From NCBI GenBank assembly GCA_024398715.1, contig JAKSIP010000002.1, positions 62,001 to 126,000 of the forward strand: a stretch of DNA of 64,000 bases, read 5' to 3'. The position numbers were made by a program, and so were the translations under genes. The stretch comes from Bacteroidaceae bacterium. GTDB taxonomy: Bacteria; Bacteroidota; Bacteroidia; Bacteroidales; Bacteroidaceae. Below, one piece after another: positions 35,454-43,038 of this stretch (position 1 is its first letter; the number at the start of each line of letters is the position of its first letter). A model generated the notes under the pieces. It had not been told where the DNA came from, ran no database searches, and worked only from the letters and a program-made list of their open reading frames with translations.

Positions 35454-36434
35454 TTATTGGATTCTGTAAATTTTGCCCAGCGTTTTTATTTCTTTGGAAG
35501 TGCGACCTTTTTTTACAATTGCCCAGAATTGTTTCTGCAGTTCCGTACTGAATGTGGTGGCAATGGGAGCAAGTGTTTCCAGATTGCTGTCTGTGAATGA
35601 CTTTAATGATCTGGCAAAAAGACCAATCAGATCAGGATCTTCTTTCAGACCATCAGATACGCACAGGGCTTTTTTCAGGAATTCTTCTGTAGAAACATAT
35701 CCGTTACTCTGCAGTTTGAAGAACTCCGTTATCCAATATTCGTTCGGAGACCAGATGTTGGATGTGCCTGGTAAATATCCGAATATTATGTTCATTTCTT
35801 CTGCGGAGTGAGGAAACAGTTCAAAATAGCGTTTTGCATCTTTCTCACCAGATAATCCCGCTTTCAGTTTGTTCTCCATGGAAAACAGGTTGTCAACACG
35901 TTTGTCCATTGTGCTTTCCAGAATAAATTCAACATCAAACTCATAACGGACTCTTGACGGTTTGCCGGCAGTAATTCCGGCAGACCAACCGGTACATCTG
36001 TCAATGGCTTTGACTACGCTTTCCGCCAATAACGGACTTATTCCGCTGTTGACTCCCACACGCCCCAGCGAGCCGTCGGCATTGACTATGAACTGGGCCT
36101 TGACAACACCGCTTATGTTCCGTTCAACAGCTTTCTGCGGATATCTGATATTCTGTTTAAGTTTTCTGACAAGTTCAGTCTGACCTCCCGGATACTGCGG
36201 CATTACGTCTGCCTTGTCTGCTGCAACACCTTTGCTTTTAAGCAGATACGGATTCGATGCTGTATCCTGTACTGTGTACAGGTTGCGTCTTATCAGCGCA
36301 ATGGTGTCAATTGTCTTGGAAATTTTGATGCCGGTAACTTTTTTGACTGGACTTTTAATCTTGTCCATTCCGTTCTGTGCCATGGCAGACAGGCAGAAAA
36401 GACACAAGGTCATATATGTGAATATCTTTTTCAT
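35454..36434 (-). CDS. exported TonB C-terminal-domain protein
   Basis: 326 aa. A signal peptide (MKKIFTYMTLCLFCLSAMAQ) is present instead of the membrane anchor expected for an energy transducer. Residues about 78-175 form a TonB C-terminal domain: MPQYPGGQTELVRKLKQNIRYP, GVVKAQFIVNADGSLGRVGV and SRVRYEFDVEF. The last 150 residues are helical and unassigned. Without an anchor it cannot be a classical TonB; it may bind envelope components in the periplasm. It sits inside the polyene cluster on the same strand, 12 bp after the acyltransferase-hotdog gene, so a link to product transfer is possible but unproven. Confidence 0.75.
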   Translation of the reverse strand: MKKIFTYMTLCLFCLSAMAQNGMDKIKSPVKKVTGIKISKTIDTIALIRRNLYTVQDTASNPYLLKSKGVAADKADVMPQYPGGQTELVRKLKQNIRYPQKAVERNISGVVKAQFIVNADGSLGRVGVNSGISPLLAESVVKAIDRCTGWSAGITAGKPSRVRYEFDVEFILESTMDKRVDNLFSMENKLKAGLSGEKDAKRYFELFPHSAEEMNIIFGYLPGTSNIWSPNEYWITEFFKLQSNGYVSTEEFLKKALCVSDGLKEDPDLIGLFARSLKSFTDSNLETLAPIATTFSTELQKQFWAIVKKGRTSKEIKTLGKIYRIQ

Positions 36435-36446
36435 ACGTAAAATGTT

Positions 36447-37730
36447 TCAACCCTGGATGAAAACTTTCAGACTTCTGCATGTGGCAAGAGTATGTCCGCC
36501 CGAGTCCGTAATTTCTCCATCAAGTACCAGAGCTCCTTCAATGTCTGACAATACGCTGATTGTACAGAATACACTTTGTCCCGCTTTTGCCTGTCCTGAA
36601 ACGGTCATACCGGAAACGCCTCCTATTGTACCGATCCTGATATGATCTTTGTTGAGCCAACCTATCCTGGCGGCTGCTGTCTGCGCAAAGACTTCAAGGT
36701 ATCCCGCTTCTGCAAACACGCCGTTGCTTACAAACAGAGAATCTTCTCTGATAATGTATTCGGCCACTGTCGTTTGCGGATTGCAGCTTATCAGGTTGTC
36801 TATCATAACCATAGGATCCTTTTGCGGCAACAGGCTTCTTGCAGGCATCGGTTTCCAGAACCGGTAGTAGTTGAACCATTGCAGCGGGTACCGCATTACA
36901 ATATTTTCCAGAGACTTTACATATTGCGCGCAGATGTATTCCGCTTTGGAACGTATTGTCTTTTTATCAGAATATTCGCTGCTTGAGGTATCCAGTTTCT
37001 CAATATACAGTCTGTATAGCAGTCCTTTCTCTTTGACAATATTTATGGAATATATATTGCATTCCGCCTTGGCTGCCAAAGCAAACGGGCCCATGGGAAA
37101 TTCTGCCAGCCTGCCGCAGAATTGCATGGAGAAACATTTGGAACTGCCGAAAGCCCTGTCGCAGGCCATGGCGGCGAAGTTCCCCTCTGAAAGTGCATTG
37201 CTCAAGGTGAAGATATGGCTCATATCAGGCTGTACTGATATAAGTTCAACGCCAAAGTTGCTTATTGCCTGAGTTCGTTTCTGTTGTAGAACCATGCTTT
37301 CGCCACCATAGACAAGACTGTAAATCTTTTTCCCGCAATGGTTTACGCAGTGTCCGCACAACTCAAAGTTACCTGTGTGCGCTCCGGCAATCACTGCCGC
37401 TTTGTCTATATCTACGGGGTTGTAGTTATTGGCAAATTCAACAGGAAAGTTTCTTCCGGCCAAAAGTGCGAATTTGTCAAGCACAACCTTACCGAATACA
37501 ACATGGTTCAGGTATGTGCTGAAAAAAGCTTTGAATGTTCCGAAACCGTGAATCTGTCTGAAATACTGGTATGTGACAATATAACCTTTATGGGCAAAGA
37601 GCATGTAGAACGGAATGATCAGGTAGAGCAGTGGGTACAGAAAATCCGGTCTGACTGTTTTGAATATCCAAATCAGCACCGTTTGTCCAAACTTACCGCC
37701 CCCGGTTGTCCCTTTCCAATTCCTCTCCAT
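36447..37730 (-). CDS. fusion of lipid-A-type acyltransferase (LpxL/HtrB-like) and hotdog dehydratase
   Basis: 427 aa. Residues 1 to about 295 are an LpxL/HtrB-like acyltransferase: hydrophobic anchor (about 29-47), catalytic AHTGNFE (His118, Glu123; HX4E), ACDRAFGSSK, and QWFNYYRFW near its end. Residues about 297-427 form a hotdog domain of the kind seen as separate ApeP-like dehydratases or thioesterases: LLPQKDPMVMIDNLI, FAEAGYLEVFAQTAAAR and a C-terminal strand LKVFIQG. The fusion suggests that the second dehydratase function of polyene extension and transfer of the finished chain to a lipid are physically linked. It overlaps nothing and precedes the TonB-like gene. Confidence 0.8.
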   Translation of the reverse strand: MERNWKGTTGGGKFGQTVLIWIFKTVRPDFLYPLLYLIIPFYMLFAHKGYIVTYQYFRQIHGFGTFKAFFSTYLNHVVFGKVVLDKFALLAGRNFPVEFANNYNPVDIDKAAVIAGAHTGNFELCGHCVNHCGKKIYSLVYGGESMVLQQKRTQAISNFGVELISVQPDMSHIFTLSNALSEGNFAAMACDRAFGSSKCFSMQFCGRLAEFPMGPFALAAKAECNIYSINIVKEKGLLYRLYIEKLDTSSSEYSDKKTIRSKAEYICAQYVKSLENIVMRYPLQWFNYYRFWKPMPARSLLPQKDPMVMIDNLISCNPQTTVAEYIIREDSLFVSNGVFAEAGYLEVFAQTAAARIGWLNKDHIRIGTIGGVSGMTVSGQAKAGQSVFCTISVLSDIEGALVLDGEITDSGGHTLATCRSLKVFIQG

Positions 37731-37739
37731 AGGTTACTG

Positions 37740-38471
37740 TCAGGTATAGAGACCGCCGTTGATTGAAATTACCTGACCAGTTATGTAGGCGGCATCGGGC
37801 GATGCAAGGAATCCTACCAGTGCCGCAACCTCTTCGGGCTTGCCAAAGCGGCCGGCCGGAATGTTCTTTGTAAGCTCATCGTGGTCAAGGTCTTTGGTCA
37901 TATCCGTCTCAATAAAGCCCGGTGCAACTGCATTGACTGTAATCTTGCGTTTGCCTACTTCTTGTGCCAAAGCCTTTGTGATACCTATCAGAGCAGCTTT
38001 TGCAGCGGAATAGTTGACCTGTCCAGGAAGTCCTTTCAGACCTGAAAGCGATGCAATATTGATTATGCGGCCGTTGCGTTTCAGCAGCATATTCTTGAGC
38101 AGGAATTTTGTTATGTAGAAGGTGCTGTTAAGGTTGGTGTCTATTACACTTTCCCAGTCCTGGTCCGGCATCATGATCATAATATTGTCACGGCGTATGC
38201 CGGCGTTGTTTACAAGACAACTTATATATTCTCCCGGGTTGGCCTGCTGCCATTCTTCCAGTTTCTTTATAAAATCTGCGCTGTCTGCCACATTTCCTGC
38301 AAGCAGCTCTGCACTGCCTCCTGCCGCCTCAATCTGTGCAAGCGTATCCTGTGCAGCCTCGAGGTTCGAGTTGTAATTGATTAATACGTGGTAGCCCATG
38401 GCGGCAAGCTTGATGCTGATGCTTTTGCCAATGCCGCGTGAACCGCCTGTTACCAATGCGTTATTTGCCAT
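37740..38471 (-). CDS. 3-oxoacyl-ACP reductase (FabG-like, cluster ketoreductase)
   Basis: 243-aa short-chain dehydrogenase. GGSRGIG (9-15) binds NADPH, NNAGIRRD follows, Ser/Tyr/Lys are in SLSGLKG and YSAAKAA, and the C-terminus ITGQVISINGGLYT is typical of FabG. It reduces the 3-keto group in each extension round. It lies 15 bp after aroC. A cluster-specific role rather than housekeeping FabG is inferred from its neighbours. Confidence 0.9.
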   Translation of the reverse strand: MANNALVTGGSRGIGKSISIKLAAMGYHVLINYNSNLEAAQDTLAQIEAAGGSAELLAGNVADSADFIKKLEEWQQANPGEYISCLVNNAGIRRDNIMIMMPDQDWESVIDTNLNSTFYITKFLLKNMLLKRNGRIINIASLSGLKGLPGQVNYSAAKAALIGITKALAQEVGKRKITVNAVAPGFIETDMTKDLDHDELTKNIPAGRFGKPEEVAALVGFLASPDAAYITGQVISINGGLYT

Positions 38472-38486
38472 AATTCATAAATGTTT

Positions 38487-39575
38487 TTATTTTCCCTGTA
38501 AAACCAAATCCAATGTGACAAGCGATGCCACCGCCTCTACCACTGCTACCGCGCGCGGTACAATGCAAGGGTCATGACGTCCGTTGACAGTGAGCTCAGC
38601 ACTCTCGCCGGCCTGAAGATCAACGCTTTGCTGCGTGCGGCTTATCGATGGGGTGGGCTTGACTGCTACGCGGAATATTATTGGCATTCCGCTGCTGATC
38701 CCCCCTAAAATTCCACCATGATTGTTGGTAGCTGTAACAACACGGCCGTTTTCAAATGCAAACGGGTCATTGTTCTGTGAACCGCGCATGCGTGATACCG
38801 CAAAACCGGCACCGAATTCCACTCCCTTGACTGCCGGGATTCCGAACAGTGCCTGTGACAGCTGCCCTTCTATGCCATCGAACAATGCTCCGCCGTAACC
38901 GGCTTCAAGACCTGTTACAGCACATTCAATAGTGCCTCCTATGCTATCCTGGTCCATACGGCACTCTTCAATCAGAGCTTGCATTTTCACCCCCTGTTCC
39001 TGGCTTATTACCGGGAAACCAAGGTAGTCAATCTGTCCTGTCTGTCCTGTCGGGTCAAGCGGGTTGAACGCCGTGTCTTCTATGTTTCCTATCGATGCAA
39101 TGTGTGCATCAATCCGTATTCCTTTGCTTTCAAGTATCTGTTTGCAGATACCGCCTGCAATACAAACGGGAGCTGTCATACGTCCCGAAAAACGGCCTCC
39201 GCCGCTGGTAAAGTTCTCTGCTCCGTATTTGACGTACGCAGTATAGTCGGCGTGCCCCGGACGTGGAACAAAACGGGTGTTTCCGTAATCCTGAGGTCTG
39301 ATATTCGTATTGACAATAATGGCTTTTACTCTACTGCCATTTATGGTGAAATTGCCGTTGTCATCAAAGTCCACGCCTTCTGTAAATTGTGGCACATCAG
39401 GCTCTTTGCGTGGTGTTGACCATGCGTTGCGACCCGGTGCACGGCGCTGCATAAAGGTATTCAATGCATCGGCATTGATGGTAATTCCTTGTGGAAGACC
39501 ATTAATTTCACAACCTATCTGTACTGAGTGTGATTCTCCGAATACATTGAGTTTTATTATGTTTCCTATATCCAT
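38487..39575 (-). CDS. aroC: chorismate synthase
   Basis: 362 aa; converts 5-enolpyruvylshikimate 3-phosphate to chorismate with reduced FMN. Signatures: NVFGESHSVQIG near the N-terminus, RRAPGRNAWSTPRKEPD, SGGGRFSGRMTAP and NNHGGILGGISSGMP. Length matches the family. Its position, 6 bp after the CDF gene and 15 bp before the cluster ketoreductase, puts supply of aromatic precursors in the same transcript as the aryl polyene genes. Confidence 0.95.
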   Translation of the reverse strand: MDIGNIIKLNVFGESHSVQIGCEINGLPQGITINADALNTFMQRRAPGRNAWSTPRKEPDVPQFTEGVDFDDNGNFTINGSRVKAIIVNTNIRPQDYGNTRFVPRPGHADYTAYVKYGAENFTSGGGRFSGRMTAPVCIAGGICKQILESKGIRIDAHIASIGNIEDTAFNPLDPTGQTGQIDYLGFPVISQEQGVKMQALIEECRMDQDSIGGTIECAVTGLEAGYGGALFDGIEGQLSQALFGIPAVKGVEFGAGFAVSRMRGSQNNDPFAFENGRVVTATNNHGGILGGISSGMPIIFRVAVKPTPSISRTQQSVDLQAGESAELTVNGRHDPCIVPRAVAVVEAVASLVTLDLVLQGK

Positions 39576-39581
39576 CTGCTG

Positions 39582-40718
39582 TTATACGTATTCTGTTTCT
39601 ATTGTAAGTTCAATCTTATTGTCAGGGTACAGGCCGTGCATATATTCAGTGAAGTCTGTACGCAATCTATTCCAATCCTTCAACTCATAATCCACTACAA
39701 GGTCAACGTAGATAACATCGGTCTGCGGTTCCAGATAGAGCGCATGGTAGCTTATCACATGTTCTTTGCCGCGTACATACTGTGCTATCTGCTGGCGCAT
39801 CTGTTTTATTTCGGAATGGTCACGGTCCACGGCGTAGATGCCGAATACCATTGTAATGCCTTTCTGATGCATTATGTCAAGCTGCAACTTGTGAATTGTT
39901 GAATAGAGCTGTTCAACTGTCATCTGGTGATCCATTTCAATGTTGACTGAACCGGAGTAGCGGTCCGGACCGTAGTTGTGCAGAATCATGTCTGCGGCAT
40001 TCAGAACTCCCGGTGTGGAGCGGATAATGCTGTAAAGTTCGTCTGCAGTCTCTTTCTCTACAGGCTGTCCAAGCAGGTTGGCAAGAGTGTCTTTCAATAT
40101 GTCGAAACCGGCTTTGAAAATGAACAGCGATGTTATGATACCGGCGTAGGCATCGACAGAAAATCTGAATACTATGAAAACTACTGCAGAAACGATAGTA
40201 ACGGCAGAAACAATGCAGTCGTTGCGGCTGTCTGTTCCCATTGCAACAAGTATTCCGCTGTTGACCTGTTTCCCCTTTTTTATTGTGTACCATGCCAGCC
40301 AAAGCTTGACAAGTGCCGATGCCGCAATAATTATCAGTGTAAGGGTGTTGACAGTCAGATCTTGGGGCTCAATAATAAGCTTTATGGAACTTTTGAGCAA
40401 TTCAACCGCCGTTGCAATGATAAGGCCTGCAATGATAAGACTCGTAATATACTCTATGCGACCATATCCGAACGGATGCTTTTTTGTTGGCCGTTTGTTT
40501 GACAGTTTTGCTCCCACCATTGTAATTACGGAAGACAATGAGTCTGTGGCGTTGTTTATACCTTCCGAAATTACGGCAATGGAGTTTGCCAGTACACCGA
40601 TTGCAACCTTTATTGAAGCCAAAAGCACGTTTACAATGATTCCTACTGCTGATGTGGCCATAACCACTCCCTGGCGGGTCTCGGGATCCTGTTTGAGTAT
40701 TTTGTACAACAGTTTCAT
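39582..40718 (-). CDS. cation diffusion facilitator (probable Mn/Fe-type metal exporter)
   Basis: 378 aa, about six membrane segments in the first 210 residues and a long cytosolic C-terminal domain. The helix-2 metal site reads NNATD (Asn/Asp) and the helix-5 site DSRND (Asp/Asp). The (N/D)-D, D-D pattern is associated with the manganese-type CDF branch, whereas zinc exporters usually have His-Asp. It exports divalent metal from the cytosol in exchange for protons. Metal choice is an inference. First gene of the minus-strand run that continues into aroC and the polyene cluster. Confidence 0.85.
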   Translation of the reverse strand: MKLLYKILKQDPETRQGVVMATSAVGIIVNVLLASIKVAIGVLANSIAVISEGINNATDSLSSVITMVGAKLSNKRPTKKHPFGYGRIEYITSLIIAGLIIATAVELLKSSIKLIIEPQDLTVNTLTLIIIAASALVKLWLAWYTIKKGKQVNSGILVAMGTDSRNDCIVSAVTIVSAVVFIVFRFSVDAYAGIITSLFIFKAGFDILKDTLANLLGQPVEKETADELYSIIRSTPGVLNAADMILHNYGPDRYSGSVNIEMDHQMTVEQLYSTIHKLQLDIMHQKGITMVFGIYAVDRDHSEIKQMRQQIAQYVRGKEHVISYHALYLEPQTDVIYVDLVVDYELKDWNRLRTDFTEYMHGLYPDNKIELTIETEYV

Positions 40719-40736
40719 AAACTGACAATATTTCTA

Positions 40737-40744
40737 CAAAGATA
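40737..40744 (-). promoter_or_regulatory. -7 element before the CDF-aroC transcript
   Basis: TATCTTTG on the minus strand, 18 nt before the CDF start, implying a leader of about ten nt. No matching TTTG box was found. Confidence 0.45.
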
Positions 40745-40829
40745 GGCATATTTTCGTTATGCAGGTTACGCTATGTGGGTATAATTAAGTATGAACTTTT
40801 AGTAAAGAATACATTTTATTTGTCATGTG

Positions 40830-40860
40830 TTGCAGAATTGGAAAGTAAACTATATTTTTG
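40830..40860 (+). promoter_or_regulatory. promoter of the RelA/SpoT-like gene
   Basis: TTG (40830-40832), 20-nt spacer, TATTTTTG (40853-40860). The predicted transcription start near 40867 lies downstream of the first ATG of the frame (40775). This is why 40883 is chosen as the real start. Confidence 0.6.
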
Positions 40861-40882
40861 GAAAACGTATGTTGATGTTGGT

Positions 40883-42223
40883 ATGGAACTTGATTTTGAT
40901 TTGAAAAAATATATCTCTCCGGCAGATTTTGAAGCTGTTGGACGTTTGTCAGAAGCCGCTGCGTGTTGCGCAAGAACCGATGCTGACGGTTTTGATATTT
41001 TTGATGTGTCATTGCAGACTGCGCAGGTACTTGCTACGGAAATCGGAATAGGCGATAATACTGTTATGCTGGCTTTGCTGTGGCCTTATGTCCAGACAGG
41101 TCTGATTAGTATTGATCAGGTGGAACGGGATTTTTCTGCTGAGGTTGCAGAGCTGCTGCGAAATGTTGAAAAGGTAAAGGGATTTGCAATAACGTTGCAG
41201 AATCTGAAGGACCAGGCTTTTTCAAATTTCATAATCAGTTTTGCACACGATATACGTATAATCATTTATTTCATTGCAGAACAGTATGTTCGCATGAAAA
41301 ATGCAGAATTTCACAGCAATGAAGATGTGAAAAAACGTCTTGCGCAGGAATCACGGGCTTTCTTTGCACCTTTGGCGCATCGTTTGGGCTTTTATGAAAT
41401 CAAACGTGAACTTGAAGACCTGTCTGTAAAATATCTTGATCCGGATGTATATCACAAGATAGTGAATGATCTGCAGCAGACACGCAGCGAACGTGACGAG
41501 TATATGGAGCACTTTGTCAAACAGCTCTGCGAACGTATTGACGATATCGGTTTTCCGTATGTAGTAAAGTGGCGTACAAAGAGTATAAACAGTATCTATG
41601 CAAAGATGCAGAACAAGGGCATCGGTGTTGATGAAATATTTGATCTGTTTGCCCTGCGCATTATTCTTGACGTTCCGGAAAAACTGGAAAAAGCTGCCTG
41701 TTGGGCAATGTTCGGCATAACATCTTCCGTTTATCTGCCAAACACGCTGCGTACCAAAGACTGGATAAGCAAACCGCGTCCCAGCGGCTACGAAAGTCTG
41801 CATACAACGGTGCTGGGCCCTGACAACCATTGGGTGGAGGTTCAGATACGCACCAAACGTATGGACGAGATTGCAGAGCACGGACAGGCTGCACACTGGC
41901 GTTACAAGGGCATCAAGAGCAACGACGAACAGTTGAATGACGCTCTGCTTTCAATACGTACGGCTTTGGAGCAGAACCGTAGCATAGACGATATGGTACA
42001 CAACCTGTCAAACGAATTGTACAAGGATGAGATCTTTGTTTTTGATAACAAGGACCAACTGCACAAGATACCTGCAGGAGCACGCATTATTGATTACATT
42101 ATCAACATAGCTCCGGAACCTGACTGGGTTGAGTTGTTCAGCGGTGCCAACGTGAACGGCGAGTTCAAAACACTTGACACTGTACTCAAAAACGGAGACC
42201 GCGTGGAGCTTGTGGTTATATAA
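40883..42223 (+). CDS. short RelA/SpoT-like (p)ppGpp synthetase with degenerate HD domain
   Basis: 446 aa from ATG 40883. The N-terminal 150 residues align with the hydrolase domain but have lost its metal motif: the LLHD position reads LLWP and no DRLHN block remains. The synthetase domain is intact: RTKSINSIYAKM, GVDEIFDLFALRIIL, SGYESLHTTV, and VEVQIRTKRMDEIAEHGQAAHWRYK. A TGS domain (DEIFVFDNKDQLHKIPAGA ... VLKNGDRVELVVI) ends the protein; the helical, zinc-finger/coiled-coil and ACT domains of long RelA/SpoT (about 730 aa) are absent. It should make but not degrade (p)ppGpp. A full-length relative is expected elsewhere in the genome. Confidence 0.85.
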   Translation: MELDFDLKKYISPADFEAVGRLSEAAACCARTDADGFDIFDVSLQTAQVLATEIGIGDNTVMLALLWPYVQTGLISIDQVERDFSAEVAELLRNVEKVKGFAITLQNLKDQAFSNFIISFAHDIRIIIYFIAEQYVRMKNAEFHSNEDVKKRLAQESRAFFAPLAHRLGFYEIKRELEDLSVKYLDPDVYHKIVNDLQQTRSERDEYMEHFVKQLCERIDDIGFPYVVKWRTKSINSIYAKMQNKGIGVDEIFDLFALRIILDVPEKLEKAACWAMFGITSSVYLPNTLRTKDWISKPRPSGYESLHTTVLGPDNHWVEVQIRTKRMDEIAEHGQAAHWRYKGIKSNDEQLNDALLSIRTALEQNRSIDDMVHNLSNELYKDEIFVFDNKDQLHKIPAGARIIDYIINIAPEPDWVELFSGANVNGEFKTLDTVLKNGDRVELVVI

Positions 42224-42498
42224 TTGTTGACCAGGCGCCAGTTGTTGACCAGACGCTGGCGGTTAGTGCGTATGGTTACCTGCACTCAGGATATTTCCCG
42301 CGTTATACGCTACTCGTTTGTTCCGTTCCCTAAAGCCGTGAACTCCTCCTTTTATCCATGCCGGTGGCATGTATAACGTCGTCAAACATCACGGCATTGT
42401 TCCGGTCACTTCACTGCACTCGCTTAATGCTACGCGGTGGATATCCTTTTGCACAGCTAACCATACTCCTTAACATTTGGGATTAGATTTGTTACCTA

Positions 42499-42883
42499 TG
42501 CCAATATTGCACGAAATCGCTTCAACCTTCGCAAATCAGGCCCAAAACGCGAAGGGTGGCGGCAAAAAACGGCTCAACCTTCGCAAAACAGGCCCAAAAC
42601 GCGAATGTTGAAATGCACTTAGCAATGGAACCATCGCCAGAAAGGTCTGTGAGCGGGGTACGAACAGCGGCGACAAATCAACCTTCGCAAAAACCCCGCA
42701 ATTTGCGCAGGGTGGCAAGGAAAATCGCTTCAACCTTCGCAAAACAGGCCCAAAACGCGAAGGTTCCACAAATAGACAGCAACTGCAATTGAAATGATTT
42801 TGCAACCCCGCCCAAAGTGGTTGTAGATAGTGTACTAGATTCCACGCCTTGGTACAATTTTATCACCAGTGCCAATATTGCAG
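42499..42883. repeat. 13-bp direct repeats flanking the palindromic repeat block
   Basis: TGCCAATATTGCA occurs at 42499-42511 and 42871-42883, 359 bp apart, each followed by a related CGAAA(T/C)C sequence. They bracket all four repeat copies. A duplicated target or a recombination footprint is possible; there is no transposase between them. Confidence 0.45.
42515..42765. repeat. four copies of an extragenic palindromic repeat
   Basis: Consensus CAACCTTCGCAAAACAGG then CCCAAAACGCGAAGG(G/T)T, a hairpin of AACCTTCGC against GCGAAGGTT with a 16-nt loop. Copies at 42515-42560, 42573-42610, 42675-42715 (divergent) and 42723-42765; two are preceded by AATCGCTT and two are followed by GGTGGC. Spacers differ in length and sequence, so this is not a CRISPR array. 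Confidence 0.75.
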
Positions 42884-42971
42884 CGAAACCACCACCGTAT
42901 GTAATGAGGTGTCCCGAACAGAGACATCATATCTCTACCAGTGAAATGGTAGCCCAGAGTCGGTATGACAC

Positions 42972-43022
42972 AAAAAAAGAGGATGACCTTAAGTCTGATG
43001 GACTTTCAGTCACCCTCTTTTA
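42972..43022 (-). terminator. intrinsic terminator of the GH31 gene
   Basis: Three-part stem on the minus strand, AAAAGAGG/CCTCTTTT, TGAC/GTCA and AAGTC/GACTT, with a T run at its 3' side, starting 17 bp after the GH31 stop. Confidence 0.8.
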
Positions 43023-43038
43023 TAAGATGAGATGAAGA

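Larger units (their letters stand above)
42224..43038. other. 815-bp intergenic region without a recognised gene
   Basis: Contents, left to right: TTGTTGACCAG twice just after the relA-like stop (42222-42250); 42290-42480, a stretch with a small hairpin (ATGCC-GGT-GGCAT, 42359-42371) and no ORF, possibly a decayed gene; TGCCAATATTGCA at 42499-42511 and again at 42871-42883; four palindromic repeat copies between 42515 and 42765; short hairpins at 42901-42955; and the GH31 terminator. The ORFs across it only reflect the repeats. Confidence 0.6.

Noticed and set aside
42286-42480. tRNA or other known RNA gene in the relA-GH31 gap
   Set aside because: Short hairpins only; no cloverleaf, anticodon arm or CCA end could be drawn.
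42515-42765. CRISPR array
   Set aside because: Only four copies, unequal spacers (about 12, 64 and 7 bp), diverging copies and no cas genes.
42536-42805. 89-codon minus-strand frame with repeated SRFGPVLRRL
   Set aside because: The apparent protein repeat is the translated palindromic DNA repeat; two other frames there also stay open for the same reason.
42224-43038. Insertion sequence remnant
   Set aside because: Direct repeats are present, but no terminal inverted repeats or transposase fragment could be recognised.
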